From assembly GCF_030160635.1 (NCBI RefSeq), contig NZ_BSOS01000017.1:1-35440 (forward strand): a stretch of DNA of 35,440 bases. Reading direction: 5' to 3'. The position numbers were made by a program, and so were the translations under genes. Numbering within the stretch: the stretch's first letter is position 1; every line of letters begins with the position of its first letter. Positions 17,048 to 25,217 of this stretch are shown here, one piece after another. Source of the stretch: Acidocella aquatica (GTDB lineage Bacteria > Pseudomonadota > Alphaproteobacteria > Acetobacterales > Acetobacteraceae). Under the pieces are notes generated by a model. The model made no database searches. It saw only the letters and a list, made by a program, of their open reading frames with translations, and was not told the DNA's origin.

Positions 17048-17051
17048 CGCC

Positions 17052-17333
17052 ATGTATTCAGTGTTATTCACCCGCGTCACCGCGGTATGGTTATTTCTGC
17101 TGTTCCTCACGGCATTTTCAGTGGCCATCGCCCACGGCGACCTGCTGGGGCTCACACAACGCATCGTAACGATCATTGTGGTCATCATCGCTTTTTTGAA
17201 AGTTCGTTTTGTCGGGTTGGAATTCATGGAACTGCGCGCCGCGCCATTGGCGTTGCGGGCGGTATTCGAGGCGTGGGTTGCGCTGGTCTGCTTGGGTATC
17301 CTGTTGCTGTATCTCTTTCCTGGCGTTTTTTAG
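17052..17333 (+). CDS. norF: NorF-like cytochrome oxidase subunit IV family protein
   Basis: A 93-residue protein with three hydrophobic segments that matches the small prokaryotic subunit IV/NorF family in length, topology and the central segment FLKVRFVGLEFMELRAAPLALR (the K-x-x-x-V-x-x-x-F-M-E-L-R pattern). It is co-transcribed with norE. Its TAG stop overlaps the TAA stop of the convergent kinase gene by two bases, so the two mRNAs are complementary at their 3' ends. Confidence 0.78.
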   Translation: MYSVLFTRVTAVWLFLLFLTAFSVAIAHGDLLGLTQRIVTIIVVIIAFLKVRFVGLEFMELRAAPLALRAVFEAWVALVCLGILLLYLFPGVF

Positions 17334-18766
17334 AGTGCGATGATTTCAGGTTGAGCACCATGGCCGCGCACGCACGCCACCGCGCTTGCGAATTTCATGT
17401 GGATGGCGGTGAAATCGTCCGCTTGCGGCGTAACCACCTGCCAGTCCTGCCCGGCGTGGCGCGATGTGCTTTCCAGTGATTCGCAAAACTGCAACATGCC
17501 CAGGGCGGTGAGGTCGGCGCTGGCGGCAACGCTGACCGGGTGGCCGAGGGCGTTGGCGAGAAACTGAGTGAAATAGGTGCTGCGGCTCAGCCCCCCGTCA
17601 ATCGAGACGCGGGCGAGCGGAGAGGTTTTGGCGAAGGCTGCGGCGAGCTCAGCGGCGCGCAGGGCGATGCCCTCCACCACGGCGCGGATGAGGGCGGCGC
17701 GCGGGGTCTCCAGGCTGAGGCCGAGCCAGGCGCCACGGGCGGTGCGGTCCCAATAGGGGCAGCCAAGCCCAGCCAGCGCGGGAACGAAGAACACGCCCTG
17801 CGCGGCGGCGGATGGGCCGCTCAGCGCGTCGATTTCGGCGAAATCAGCCAGCAGGCCAATGCCGCGCAGCCACTCCAGCGCGGAACCGGCGGTGAGGATG
17901 CCGCCCTCCAACGCGAATTGGGGGGCGGCAGCGCCGATCTGCCAGGCGGCGGTGGGGAGCAGGCCGGTTGTGCCGCCCATCACCGGCGCGGCGCCGGTGA
18001 GCCCCAATGCGAATGCGCCCGTGCCGAAGGTGATTTTAATGTCGCCGGGCTGCTGGCAGCCGTGGCCGAACAGCGCCGCCTGCTGGTCCACCGCGCTGGC
18101 GGTGAGCGTGGCGCCGCCGGGGAGCTGCCCGAAATCACCGGCGGTGGGGCGGATTTCGGGCAGGCATTCCAGCGGCACGCCGAAGAGCGCGCACAGGGTT
18201 TCATCCCATTGCAGGGTGCGCAGGTTGAGCAGGCTGGTGCGCGAGGCGGTGGAGACGTCGGTGGCGAAGGTGCCTGTCAGGCAGTCGATAAAAAACGCGT
18301 CGCTGGTGCCAAGGCGCAGGCGGCCCTGGCGGTGCAGGGCGCGGGCGTCCTGGGTGTTGTCGAGCAGCCAGCGCAATTTTGTGGCGGAGAAATAGGGGTC
18401 GAGTGGCAGGCCGGCACGGGCCAGGGTTTCGGCTTCCAGCCCGGCGGCCTTCAGGCGCTCTGTCTCGGGGCTTGTGCGGTTGTCCTGCCAGACGATGGCG
18501 TTGTGGAGGGGGCGTTTTGTTTGCGCGTCCCACGCCACTACGGTCTCGCCCTGGTTGGCGAGGCCGAGGCGGGCGAAGGGAGCTGCGGCGGCGAGCAGGG
18601 CACGGATGTTTTCCAGCAGCTCCAGCGGGTCGTGCTCGACCCATCCGGGGTGGGGGTGGAGCTGGCTGTGGCCGCGGCTGCCGGCCAGGCGGGTGGTGCC
18701 GTCAGCCATCCGCAGATAGGCTTTGGTGGAGGTGGTGCCTTGGTCAATGGCGAGGATGGGGTACAT
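17330..18766 (-). CDS. glpK: Glycerol-kinase-like FGGY carbohydrate kinase
   Basis: A 478-residue FGGY kinase, last gene of the long minus-strand operon. The ATP-phosphate motif is AIDQGTTSTKA at the N-terminus. Glycerol-kinase landmarks are GWVEHDP, AIVWQDNRT (Trp93), GLPLDPYFSATKLRWLLD (Tyr125) and DQQAALFGHG (Asp227 and Gln228), with the C-terminal VSIDGGLSRSTYFTQ. It would phosphorylate glycerol to sn-glycerol-3-phosphate. One key residue differs: glycerol kinases have NQRET, whose Arg contacts glycerol, while here the sequence is NQGET (Gly73). A related polyol is therefore possible. It is slightly shorter than the usual 495-505 residues. It starts one base after the upstream FAD oxidoreductase stop. 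The neighbours (GlpA-like dehydrogenase, FAD oxidoreductase) favour glycerol or a close analogue. Confidence 0.8.
   Translation of the reverse strand: MYPILAIDQGTTSTKAYLRMADGTTRLAGSRGHSQLHPHPGWVEHDPLELLENIRALLAAAAPFARLGLANQGETVVAWDAQTKRPLHNAIVWQDNRTSPETERLKAAGLEAETLARAGLPLDPYFSATKLRWLLDNTQDARALHRQGRLRLGTSDAFFIDCLTGTFATDVSTASRTSLLNLRTLQWDETLCALFGVPLECLPEIRPTAGDFGQLPGGATLTASAVDQQAALFGHGCQQPGDIKITFGTGAFALGLTGAAPVMGGTTGLLPTAAWQIGAAAPQFALEGGILTAGSALEWLRGIGLLADFAEIDALSGPSAAAQGVFFVPALAGLGCPYWDRTARGAWLGLSLETPRAALIRAVVEGIALRAAELAAAFAKTSPLARVSIDGGLSRSTYFTQFLANALGHPVSVAASADLTALGMLQFCESLESTSRHAGQDWQVVTPQADDFTAIHMKFASAVACVRGHGAQPEIIAL
17333..17355 (+). repeat. Dispersed 3'-end repeat, copy 1
   Basis: GAGTGCGATGATTTCAGG and five further bases begin at the last base of the norF stop codon and also encode the C-terminus of the convergent kinase. 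About 18 of 23 positions match copy 2 (32199) and 17 of 20 match copy 3 (35293). Confidence 0.6.
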
Positions 18767-18767
18767 G

Positions 18768-19961
18768 CTAATCCAGTATCACGGCCAGGGATTTGCGCCC
18801 GGCGAGGGCGGAGCTGGGCAGGGTGAGGCTGATGCGGCGCTCGGGCAGGATGCTGATGAGGCGCTCAAAGACCAGCCTGTCATCGGCCATGGCACGCAGG
18901 CGGCCTTTGTGGGCATGGCTGGCACGCCCGTAAAGCTGGATTTGCGCGCCGCCGGGGATGATGCGCTGCGGGTAGATGTAGCGCAGCGCGCCGCCGGGGG
19001 TGACCGGGATGGCGGCGTCCGGGGGTGGCAGCTCACCGCGCAGGGCGCGCAAAATCTGCGCGGCGGCGCGCGCGCCCTCCAGCGCCGCGAAGCCTGAGTG
19101 CTCCACCGGGCGGAGCAGATTGCCGGTGGCGAAATAGGCGGGGTCGGAGCAGCGGAAGAAATTATCGATGGCGGGGCCGTTGGTCGCGGGATCAATTTGC
19201 AGCCCGGCGCTACGCGGAAGCCATGCTTCGGGGGTGAACTGCCCGGTAAAGATCACGCCGTCGCAGGCGAGCTCCTCGCGCTGGCCGTTGCGCTCAAGCA
19301 GCACGGATTCCACGCGGTCGATGCCACGGATTTCCAGTAATTGCGTGTTGGTGCGCACCGGGACGCCAAAAATCGCGCGGGCGAAAAAACCGCCCGGGCG
19401 GCGGGCGAGGATGCGCGGACCGGGTTCGAGCATGGCCACGGGTTTGATGCCGGCATGGCGGGCGGTGAGGAGGGCTGAGAAGGCGACGAGTTCGGAGCCG
19501 ATGATGACCGGGCGGCGGAAGGGGATCTGCCCGGCCTGGGCCATTTCCTGGAAGGCGCCGGTGGTGGTGACACCCCAGGGCCGGGTGCCCGAGACCAGCC
19601 GCGCGCCGCGCGGTTTTTCGCGGATGCCGGTGGCAAGCAAAACAATGCGGCTTTGCAGATATTCGGGGCCGCCTGGCGTGCTGATGTGGAGATGCCCATT
19701 GGGCTCCATGGCAGTGACGGTGGTGTTGATGAGAATATCCGCCCCCGCCGCGCGGCGGATGAGTTCGGCTGCATAGCGCGGGCCGTTGTAGAGACGGTGC
19801 ATGTCCCAAACGCCCCAGCCTGGGTGATCGCAAAACCGGGGCAGGCCGCCCGGGTGCGGGTTGCGCTCCAGAACCTGCACGTCGCGGATACCGGCCTGGG
19901 CGAGGACGCGGGCGGCCGTGAGCCCGGCGGGGCCGGCGCCGATGATGGTGACATTATGCAT
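18768..19961 (-). CDS. NAD(P)/FAD-dependent oxidoreductase of a glycerol-type operon
   Basis: A 397-residue flavoprotein. The N-terminal dinucleotide motif is TIIGAGPAGLTAARVLAQAG, followed by NPHPGGLPRFCDHPGWG. A central segment LATGIREKPRGARLVSGTRPWGV and a second binding region PVIIGSELVAFSALLTARHAG follow. There is no redox-active CxxC. The last ~80 residues are divergent. In many bacteria a protein of this kind sits beside a GlpA-like dehydrogenase and glycerol kinase, acting like the GlpB electron-transfer subunit. The usual small third partner (DUF1667) is absent here. Its start lies within the end of the upstream dehydrogenase gene (8-base overlap). The electron acceptor is unknown. 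Confidence 0.78.
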   Translation of the reverse strand: MHNVTIIGAGPAGLTAARVLAQAGIRDVQVLERNPHPGGLPRFCDHPGWGVWDMHRLYNGPRYAAELIRRAAGADILINTTVTAMEPNGHLHISTPGGPEYLQSRIVLLATGIREKPRGARLVSGTRPWGVTTTGAFQEMAQAGQIPFRRPVIIGSELVAFSALLTARHAGIKPVAMLEPGPRILARRPGGFFARAIFGVPVRTNTQLLEIRGIDRVESVLLERNGQREELACDGVIFTGQFTPEAWLPRSAGLQIDPATNGPAIDNFFRCSDPAYFATGNLLRPVEHSGFAALEGARAAAQILRALRGELPPPDAAIPVTPGGALRYIYPQRIIPGGAQIQLYGRASHAHKGRLRAMADDRLVFERLISILPERRISLTLPSSALAGRKSLAVILD

Positions 19962-21327
19962 CGGCGAGACCAGGGATGTGGGGGGCGGCGAGCTCCAGAA
20001 CCCGGCGGCTGCAATAAAACCCCTGGCAGCGGCCCATCATGCAGCGGGTGCGCCGGCGCAGGCCCCCGATGGACCCGGCGGGGAGCGGGCCAGCGAGCGC
20101 GGCGGCAATTTCATCGCGCGTGACCAGTTCGCAATGGCAGATGATCTCCGAGCGGCCAGGTTGCGCGTATGGGCGCGGCAGGGCCTCGGTGAGGTTGGGG
20201 ACACGGGGCCAAAGCGGGCTGGGCAGTGGTTTGAGCGTGCCGAAATGCTCCTCGTAGAGGCCGCTCATGTGCCGCGCGATGCCGAGCGCGCCGGTCAGCC
20301 CCGTGGAGCGGATGCCCCCGGCGGTGATCCAATTTCGCGCGGGCAGCGCCTCGATCTGATAGTCCTTGAACTGGGTGGCGGGGCGCAGACCCGCGTAGGC
20401 GGTGGTGATCTCCATGCCCGAGAGCGCGGGCAGCATGCGGCATCCGGCTGCATGCAGGGCGTTGAGGGTGGCGGTCTCGGTGGTGGCGAGGCGGCGCTCG
20501 GGCTGGTCCTCGGCGGTGGGGCCGACCAGCAGGTTGCCAAACGCGGTGCGGGTGATGACGATGCCCTTGGTGCGCGCGGTGGGCACCGGCAGGATGATGG
20601 ATTGCACAAGATCGTGGGCTGGTTTGTCATACACCACGAACTGGCCCTTGCGCGGGGTGATGGTGAAGGGGCTGGGGCGGGCGATGGCCTCCACCAGATC
20701 GCCGAAATTACCGGCGCAGTTGATTACGATGCGCGCCTGAATGGGGGCGTCGTTTTTGATGTTCAGGGTCCAGGCGCCGCCGGTGAAACTGCCGGAGATG
20801 ACCTCGGCGTTGAGGCGCAGCGTGCCGCCGTTGGCAAGCGCCTGCCGGGCGTAGGCCAAGGGGGCGGACCAGGGGTCGATCAGGGCTTCGCCGGGAATCC
20901 AGACGCCGCCTTTAACATCATCGGCCAGGCCGGGTTCGCGGGCGCGCACCTGCGCGGCGGTCATCTGGGTAACGTCCATGACGCCGTTCTGGTGCGCCTG
21001 CGTGACGATGCCGGGGAGCTTTTCCAGCTCCTCCGCGCTCCAGGCGGCGACCATGGCGCCCGTTTCCAGCAGCGGCAGGCCCAGGCGCTCGTGGATTTCG
21101 CGGTACAGCCGGTAGCCCTCGCGCATGCAGGCAACCTCAAGGCTGCCGGGCGTGGCATCAAACCCCGTGTGCAGGATGGCGCTGTTGCCCTTGCTGGCGC
21201 CGGAGATGATGTCCGCCTCGCGCTCGATGAGGACGCAGCTGAGCCCGGCGAGGGTGAACGCGCGCCACGCGGCGCAGCCGACCACCCCGGCGCCGATGAT
21301 GGCGATATCGAAGCTTGGGGCGGTCAT
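19954..21327 (-). CDS. GlpA-like FAD-dependent glycerol-3-phosphate dehydrogenase with BFD [2Fe-2S] domain
   Basis: A 457-residue enzyme of the DAO/GlpA flavoprotein superfamily. The Rossmann motif is IAIIGAGVVGCAAWRAFTLAG and the GlpA-type segment SGASKGNSAILHTGFDATPG follows. The FAD domain ends near residue 370. A C-terminal BFD-like iron-sulfur domain begins ICHCELVTRDEI and ends RCMMGRCQGFYC, supplying the C-x-C and the two later cysteines. This combination is that of anaerobic-type GlpA and of related Firmicutes/Thermotoga enzymes, not aerobic GlpD. It should oxidise sn-glycerol-3-phosphate to dihydroxyacetone phosphate. L-2-hydroxyglutarate dehydrogenase-like activity is an alternative for the superfamily. 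Its start forms an ATGA overlap with the gene upstream. Confidence 0.82.
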   Translation of the reverse strand: MTAPSFDIAIIGAGVVGCAAWRAFTLAGLSCVLIEREADIISGASKGNSAILHTGFDATPGSLEVACMREGYRLYREIHERLGLPLLETGAMVAAWSAEELEKLPGIVTQAHQNGVMDVTQMTAAQVRAREPGLADDVKGGVWIPGEALIDPWSAPLAYARQALANGGTLRLNAEVISGSFTGGAWTLNIKNDAPIQARIVINCAGNFGDLVEAIARPSPFTITPRKGQFVVYDKPAHDLVQSIILPVPTARTKGIVITRTAFGNLLVGPTAEDQPERRLATTETATLNALHAAGCRMLPALSGMEITTAYAGLRPATQFKDYQIEALPARNWITAGGIRSTGLTGALGIARHMSGLYEEHFGTLKPLPSPLWPRVPNLTEALPRPYAQPGRSEIICHCELVTRDEIAAALAGPLPAGSIGGLRRRTRCMMGRCQGFYCSRRVLELAAPHIPGLADA

Positions 21328-22049
21328 GCCGGTTCCGTGTCGACCACCAGGACCGGGGTTTTTTTACGCGCGGCGATGAGCGCCAGCGTGGCGTTGCTGA
21401 AGGTGCCGCGCCTGGCGACGATGAGGCGGGCATCAGGCACTTGCGCGGCGGTGCCCGCCTGAGCATCCAGGCGAAGCAGCCGCTCTCCGGCAGCGCTGGC
21501 CAGGGCGGCGGCGATGCCCGCCGCGGGGTCGTTCGGGCCGGTGATGACGGCGAGGATGGGGCCGGATTTTGGCGCGGCACCGCCGGGCAGGATCAACACG
21601 CTGGCGGCGGTCTGAAACGCGCTTTCCAGTGTCCGGTCAAACGATTCGCTGGCATAGCCGCTCTGATGGATCACGGCGATGCTCTCGCCCCGGCCGTCTA
21701 TCGGCTGCTCCAGAACATCCTGGTCGTGGATAATCTGAAAACGGCGGGGGATGGCGGCGGCAGCGGACATTTGCGTGAACAGGCGCTCCGCCGCGGCGAT
21801 GGCGAGCGAGAGCTCAAGAGATACATTGTCCCCTTCCAGCGGCGCCCAGGCGCGTTCCCCAACACGGAATTCACGCGCAAAAGGCAGGGCGGCAAGACGA
21901 GCGGGGGCGGGATCAGCGAAAAACCGGCCAAACAGCTCCAGTTGCAACATCTGCGCGAATTCGGCGGCCTGCTGCACGATCAGCCGGTCGCAGCCACTGC
22001 AATGCAGGTCAACGACGATGCGTTTGAACGGCGGGCCGGCGCTGCTCAT
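21324..22049 (-). CDS. Unrecognised 241-residue protein, possibly UspA-like
   Basis: I do not recognise this protein with certainty. It is soluble, without signal peptide or membrane helix, and opens with a beta strand and helix, KRIVVDLHCSGCDRLIVQQAAEFAQMLQ, then ELFGRFFADPAPARLAALPFAREF. This resembles the first half of universal-stress-type alpha/beta folds. A second half (VLILPGG...GPILAVITGPND...ARLIVARRG...TPVLVVD) has the alternating strands of such a fold but no clear ATP-binding G-x2-G-x9-GS. A CxxC-like pair (Cys17, Cys20) is present. It is joined by ATGA overlaps to the Lon-like protease upstream and the GlpA-like gene downstream, so it is co-translated with both. It could be a substrate adaptor or sensor for the protease, which is speculation. 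Confidence 0.6.
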   Translation of the reverse strand: MSSAGPPFKRIVVDLHCSGCDRLIVQQAAEFAQMLQLELFGRFFADPAPARLAALPFAREFRVGERAWAPLEGDNVSLELSLAIAAAERLFTQMSAAAAIPRRFQIIHDQDVLEQPIDGRGESIAVIHQSGYASESFDRTLESAFQTAASVLILPGGAAPKSGPILAVITGPNDPAAGIAAALASAAGERLLRLDAQAGTAAQVPDARLIVARRGTFSNATLALIAARKKTPVLVVDTEPA

Positions 22050-24523
22050 GGCGCCACCGGCGGCGGAGCGGGTGGCGCAGCGGGCACGGGTTCGGGCGCG
22101 GCCGCGGGCGGTTTGGAATCGCCAAAATGCTGGCGGATGCTGGCGAAGGCGCGCAGCCGGTCTTCCACTTTTGCATTGACGCTGCCGGAGGTAAACCTGC
22201 CATCCGCCCCGCGCTCACCCGCAGCTATGCCGGTGAGCAGCGCGATACCCTCATCCGCCGTGCCGATCGCGTAGATGGTGAAGCGGCCCTGCTCGCAGGC
22301 TTCCACCACATCCTGGCGCAGCATGAGGTGCTGCACGTTCGATTTGGGGATCGCCACGCCCTGCGTGCCGGTGAGGCCGCGCTTGGCGCAGATATCGAAA
22401 AAACCTTCGATTTTCTCGTTGGCGCCGCCGATGGCCTGGATCTCGCCCTGCTGGTTGATCGAGCCGGTCACCGCGATATCCTGCCGCAGGGGCACATCCG
22501 CCAGAGCGGAGAGCAGCGTATAAAGTTCGGCGGAGGAGGCGCTGTCGCCTTCCACGCCGCCGTAGGATTGTTCCATCACCAGGCTGGCGTAGAGGGACAT
22601 CGACGTATCCAGCGCGAAGCGCCCGGCGAGGAAGCCGGAGAGGATCAGCACGCCCTTGGAATGGATCGGGCCGCCGAGTTTTGTCTCCCGCTCGATATCC
22701 AGCACATTGCCGCTGCCGGGGCGCACGCGGCAGGTGATGCGCGAGGGCCGCCCAAAGGCGAAGCCGCCAAGTTGCAGCACGCTGAGGCCGTTGATCTGCC
22801 CGGTGCGCGCGCCCTGCGTGTCGATAAGGGCGATTTCCCGCAGGATGGATTCCTGCGAGCGGTCGCGCAGGCGCGCGGCGCGGCGGATCTGTTCATCAAG
22901 CGCCTTTTGCACATCGGCGCGCGTGGTGACCGTGCGCCCCGCCTCGCCGGCGCGGAAGTCGGCTTCAATAATCAGGTCGCGCAATTCGCCGGTGAGCAGG
23001 GAGAGCTTTCCGGAATTCTCGGCCATCCGGGCGGCCTGTTCGATAATCAGGCCAACGGCCTCGCATTCCAGCGGGCGCAGCTTATCCTCGTAGGCGAGAT
23101 TGGCGATGATATGCGCCATCGCCATCTCATTGGCCTCCGAACGGTCGAAATCATCCTCGAAATCGGCCAGGACCTTGAAATGCTCGGTGAGTTCAGGGTC
23201 GTACATCGCGAGCATATAGTAGAGCATGCGGTCGCCGAAGAGTACGATTTTCAGGTCCAGCGGGATCGGGTCCGGCTCCAGCGTGACGGTGCTGGTGAGG
23301 CCGAGGAAGTGGTTGACATCCTCGATGACGATCTCGCCCTGCTTGAGCAGGCGTTTCAGCGCCGTCCAGCTGAACGGCTCGGTGAGCAGGCTGCGCACGT
23401 CGAGCAGCAGGTAGCCGCCGTTGGCGCGGTGCATGGCGCCGGGTTTGATGAGGCGGAAATTGGTGAGCAGCGCCCCCTGCTGCGACATATATTCGATGCG
23501 CCCGGTGAGATGGCCCAGCGTGGGGTGCATCTCCTGCACAATGGGCGCGCCGGTTGCCGTGGCGTCATGGCTGACCATGACATTGACCTCGTAACGGTCA
23601 AACGGGCCGCCCGGCCCCATGGCGGCGCTCTGCGCTTCCTCGCCTTCGGGTTTGACAATGAACATGCCGATGTTCTCGATCAGGTCGGCGCGCACCGCCT
23701 CAAGATGCGCGCTCACCTGCGGCATGTCGGCGAACTTGGTCTTGGCGTCCTCGATCAGCGGGGCGATCGTGAGGCTCGCGGTGTCACGGTTGAGTTTGCG
23801 CACCTCCTCGCGCCGGACTTTTTCCCAGGCGGGGAACTGGTGCATGATATGCTCCAGCTCAGGCTCAAGGGCCTCGATGGTTTTTTGCACCTCCCGCTGC
23901 TTGGCCTCGTCCCAGGTGCGGAATTCATCCGGGGAGATGACCGTGCCATTTTTGGCCGGGGCAAAGGCGAAGCCAAGCGGGGTGCGCAGCAGCACGAGCT
24001 GGGCGGCCTCCGCCTTGTCGCGCAGCGCGGTGAAGGCGTCGGCCTGTTTTTTCTGGAAAACTTCGTCCACGGCGCTGCGGCGTTTCTGGTAGTCCTCGCT
24101 CTCGAAGGCCATCGGCAGGGCAGACTTTAAATCCTCGATCAGCTCGTGCATCGCCTTCTGGAACAACGGCGCCCGCCCGGCCGGCAGGCCGATGGCGGTG
24201 GGGCGGTGAGGCGCCGCGAAATTATGCACATAGACCCAGTCCGAGGGGGCGGGGCGGTCTGCGCGGGCGGAGGCGAGCATGGTTTCGACCGATTGCTGCA
24301 TGCGCGCGCCGGGGGCACCGATGGCAAACAGATTGAAACCCGGCTTACTGACGCGGCTGCCAAAACGCACGGCGTCCAGCGCGCGTTTCTGGCCGGTGAA
24401 GCCATCCATCGGCGGACATTCGGCAGTGGTTTTGAAAGTAAGCGCGGCAAGATTGGCGGGGCGGCGCAGCAGCGCGGGCGCAACGGCCAGGGAGGGAAGA
24501 ACGGCGCGTGTCTCTGTGGGCAT
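22046..24523 (-). CDS. Lon-family protease with degenerate AAA domain (AAA_32/LonH-like)
   Basis: An 825-residue protein of the Lon-related family typified by E. coli YcbZ. The C-terminal Lon protease domain is intact: Ser661 in GVEGDSASSAELY and Lys704 in GGANEKIEGFFD, 43 residues apart exactly as in Lon. The domain just before has the typical INGLSVLQLGGFAFGRPSRI. The N-terminal AAA_32 region starts near residue 40 (DGFTGQKRALDAVRFG), but the P-loop reads GAPGARMQQS instead of GxxGxGKT, so ATP binding may be lost or altered. A coiled-coil insert spans about 130-260. An ANGGYLLLDVRSLL segment marks the Walker B-like part. The C-terminus has a Pro/Ala-rich tail. A GAGG ribosome site precedes the ATG. 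It follows the nitroreductase gene after 65 bases. Confidence 0.88.
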   Translation of the reverse strand: MPTETRAVLPSLAVAPALLRRPANLAALTFKTTAECPPMDGFTGQKRALDAVRFGSRVSKPGFNLFAIGAPGARMQQSVETMLASARADRPAPSDWVYVHNFAAPHRPTAIGLPAGRAPLFQKAMHELIEDLKSALPMAFESEDYQKRRSAVDEVFQKKQADAFTALRDKAEAAQLVLLRTPLGFAFAPAKNGTVISPDEFRTWDEAKQREVQKTIEALEPELEHIMHQFPAWEKVRREEVRKLNRDTASLTIAPLIEDAKTKFADMPQVSAHLEAVRADLIENIGMFIVKPEGEEAQSAAMGPGGPFDRYEVNVMVSHDATATGAPIVQEMHPTLGHLTGRIEYMSQQGALLTNFRLIKPGAMHRANGGYLLLDVRSLLTEPFSWTALKRLLKQGEIVIEDVNHFLGLTSTVTLEPDPIPLDLKIVLFGDRMLYYMLAMYDPELTEHFKVLADFEDDFDRSEANEMAMAHIIANLAYEDKLRPLECEAVGLIIEQAARMAENSGKLSLLTGELRDLIIEADFRAGEAGRTVTTRADVQKALDEQIRRAARLRDRSQESILREIALIDTQGARTGQINGLSVLQLGGFAFGRPSRITCRVRPGSGNVLDIERETKLGGPIHSKGVLILSGFLAGRFALDTSMSLYASLVMEQSYGGVEGDSASSAELYTLLSALADVPLRQDIAVTGSINQQGEIQAIGGANEKIEGFFDICAKRGLTGTQGVAIPKSNVQHLMLRQDVVEACEQGRFTIYAIGTADEGIALLTGIAAGERGADGRFTSGSVNAKVEDRLRAFASIRQHFGDSKPPAAAPEPVPAAPPAPPPVAP

Positions 24524-24551
24524 TTATTTCCTCACTTCGTTTTTAAGCTCC

Positions 24552-24566
24552 GGGGCTTGGCGCCCC
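24552..24566 (-). other. Hairpin in the gap before the Lon-like gene
   Basis: GGGGC-N5-GCCCC lies within the 65-base gap between the nitroreductase and protease genes. There is no clear T-run after it on the minus strand, so it is more likely an mRNA processing or stability element, or a weak attenuator, than a full terminator. Confidence 0.35.
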
Positions 24567-24588
24567 TGTTTGAATTTGTGATTTGGAT

Positions 24589-25167
24589 TTATGCGGCGTA
24601 GCCGACGGTCTGCGCGAAGGTGACAAACTGCTCCTTGGGCAATTTTAGGGTCTGGGCGAGTTTTTCCCGCTCAATGGCGCCACGGAAGACGGTGGCAAGC
24701 CCCTCCGCCGCGCAGAAGAGGTAGACATTTTGCCCGATACAGCCGGCATCCACCGAGGCATAGAGGCGGCGTTCCACCTCCGGCACTTCCATGCGCTCGC
24801 CATGGGCGACATAGATGAGGTCGAGCGGCGCATCGCCCGTGAAATCCTGCAGGCCCGTTGCGTCGCGGATGTCAGCCGGCAGATGCGGCAGCAGGCGGTG
24901 GGTGGCCGGGTCATAGAGCCAGGTGCCGTCCGCCATGGCCACATAGATATCCATGACCATGACATGGCGCCAGTAGGGCGCGGTGCGGTCGCCGTTTTCG
25001 CGGTTGATGCCGCAGGCGGCCCATAAAAGATCGGAGAGGAGTTGCTCGGGGATGGGCTTGGATGAGTAGCTGCGCGTGGAATGGCGCAGGTTGAGGGCAT
25101 TGCGCAATGGCATCCCGCCTTCGCGGTTGGGCGGGGGGAGATCGTGCGGCTTCAAATGGCGCGTCAT
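24589..25167 (-). CDS. Nitroreductase-fold FMN oxidoreductase
   Basis: A 192-residue member of the nitroreductase/SagB-like superfamily. The FMN phosphate-binding segment is RHSTRSYSSKPIPEQLLSDL, followed by LLWAACGINRENGDRTAPYW, the family's A-x-G-I-N-R...R-T-A-P pattern. A C-terminal GCIGQNVYLFCAAEGLATVFRGAI is the second conserved block that builds the dimeric flavin site. Such enzymes transfer hydride from NAD(P)H to quinones, nitro groups or ring substrates; the physiological substrate here is unknown. The usual S-A-x-N after RTAP is replaced by YWRH, so the active site may differ. An AGGAG ribosome site precedes the ATG. It lies 50 bases after the second permease and before the Lon-like gene. 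Confidence 0.85.
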   Translation of the reverse strand: MTRHLKPHDLPPPNREGGMPLRNALNLRHSTRSYSSKPIPEQLLSDLLWAACGINRENGDRTAPYWRHVMVMDIYVAMADGTWLYDPATHRLLPHLPADIRDATGLQDFTGDAPLDLIYVAHGERMEVPEVERRLYASVDAGCIGQNVYLFCAAEGLATVFRGAIEREKLAQTLKLPKEQFVTFAQTVGYAA

Positions 25168-25217
25168 GCTGGCACTCCTGATTTACGAGGCGGATCGCTT
25201 TTACGGTGGTTTTCCAT

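Noticed and set aside
19861-21462. A 533-residue plus-strand frame opposite the GlpA-like gene
   Set aside because: It covers two certain minus-strand flavoprotein genes and is Gly/Ala/Arg-biased without recognisable domains.
22127-24130. A 667-residue plus-strand frame opposite the Lon-like gene
   Set aside because: It is a shadow of a well-supported protease gene, with no motif and composition typical of reverse-strand reading.
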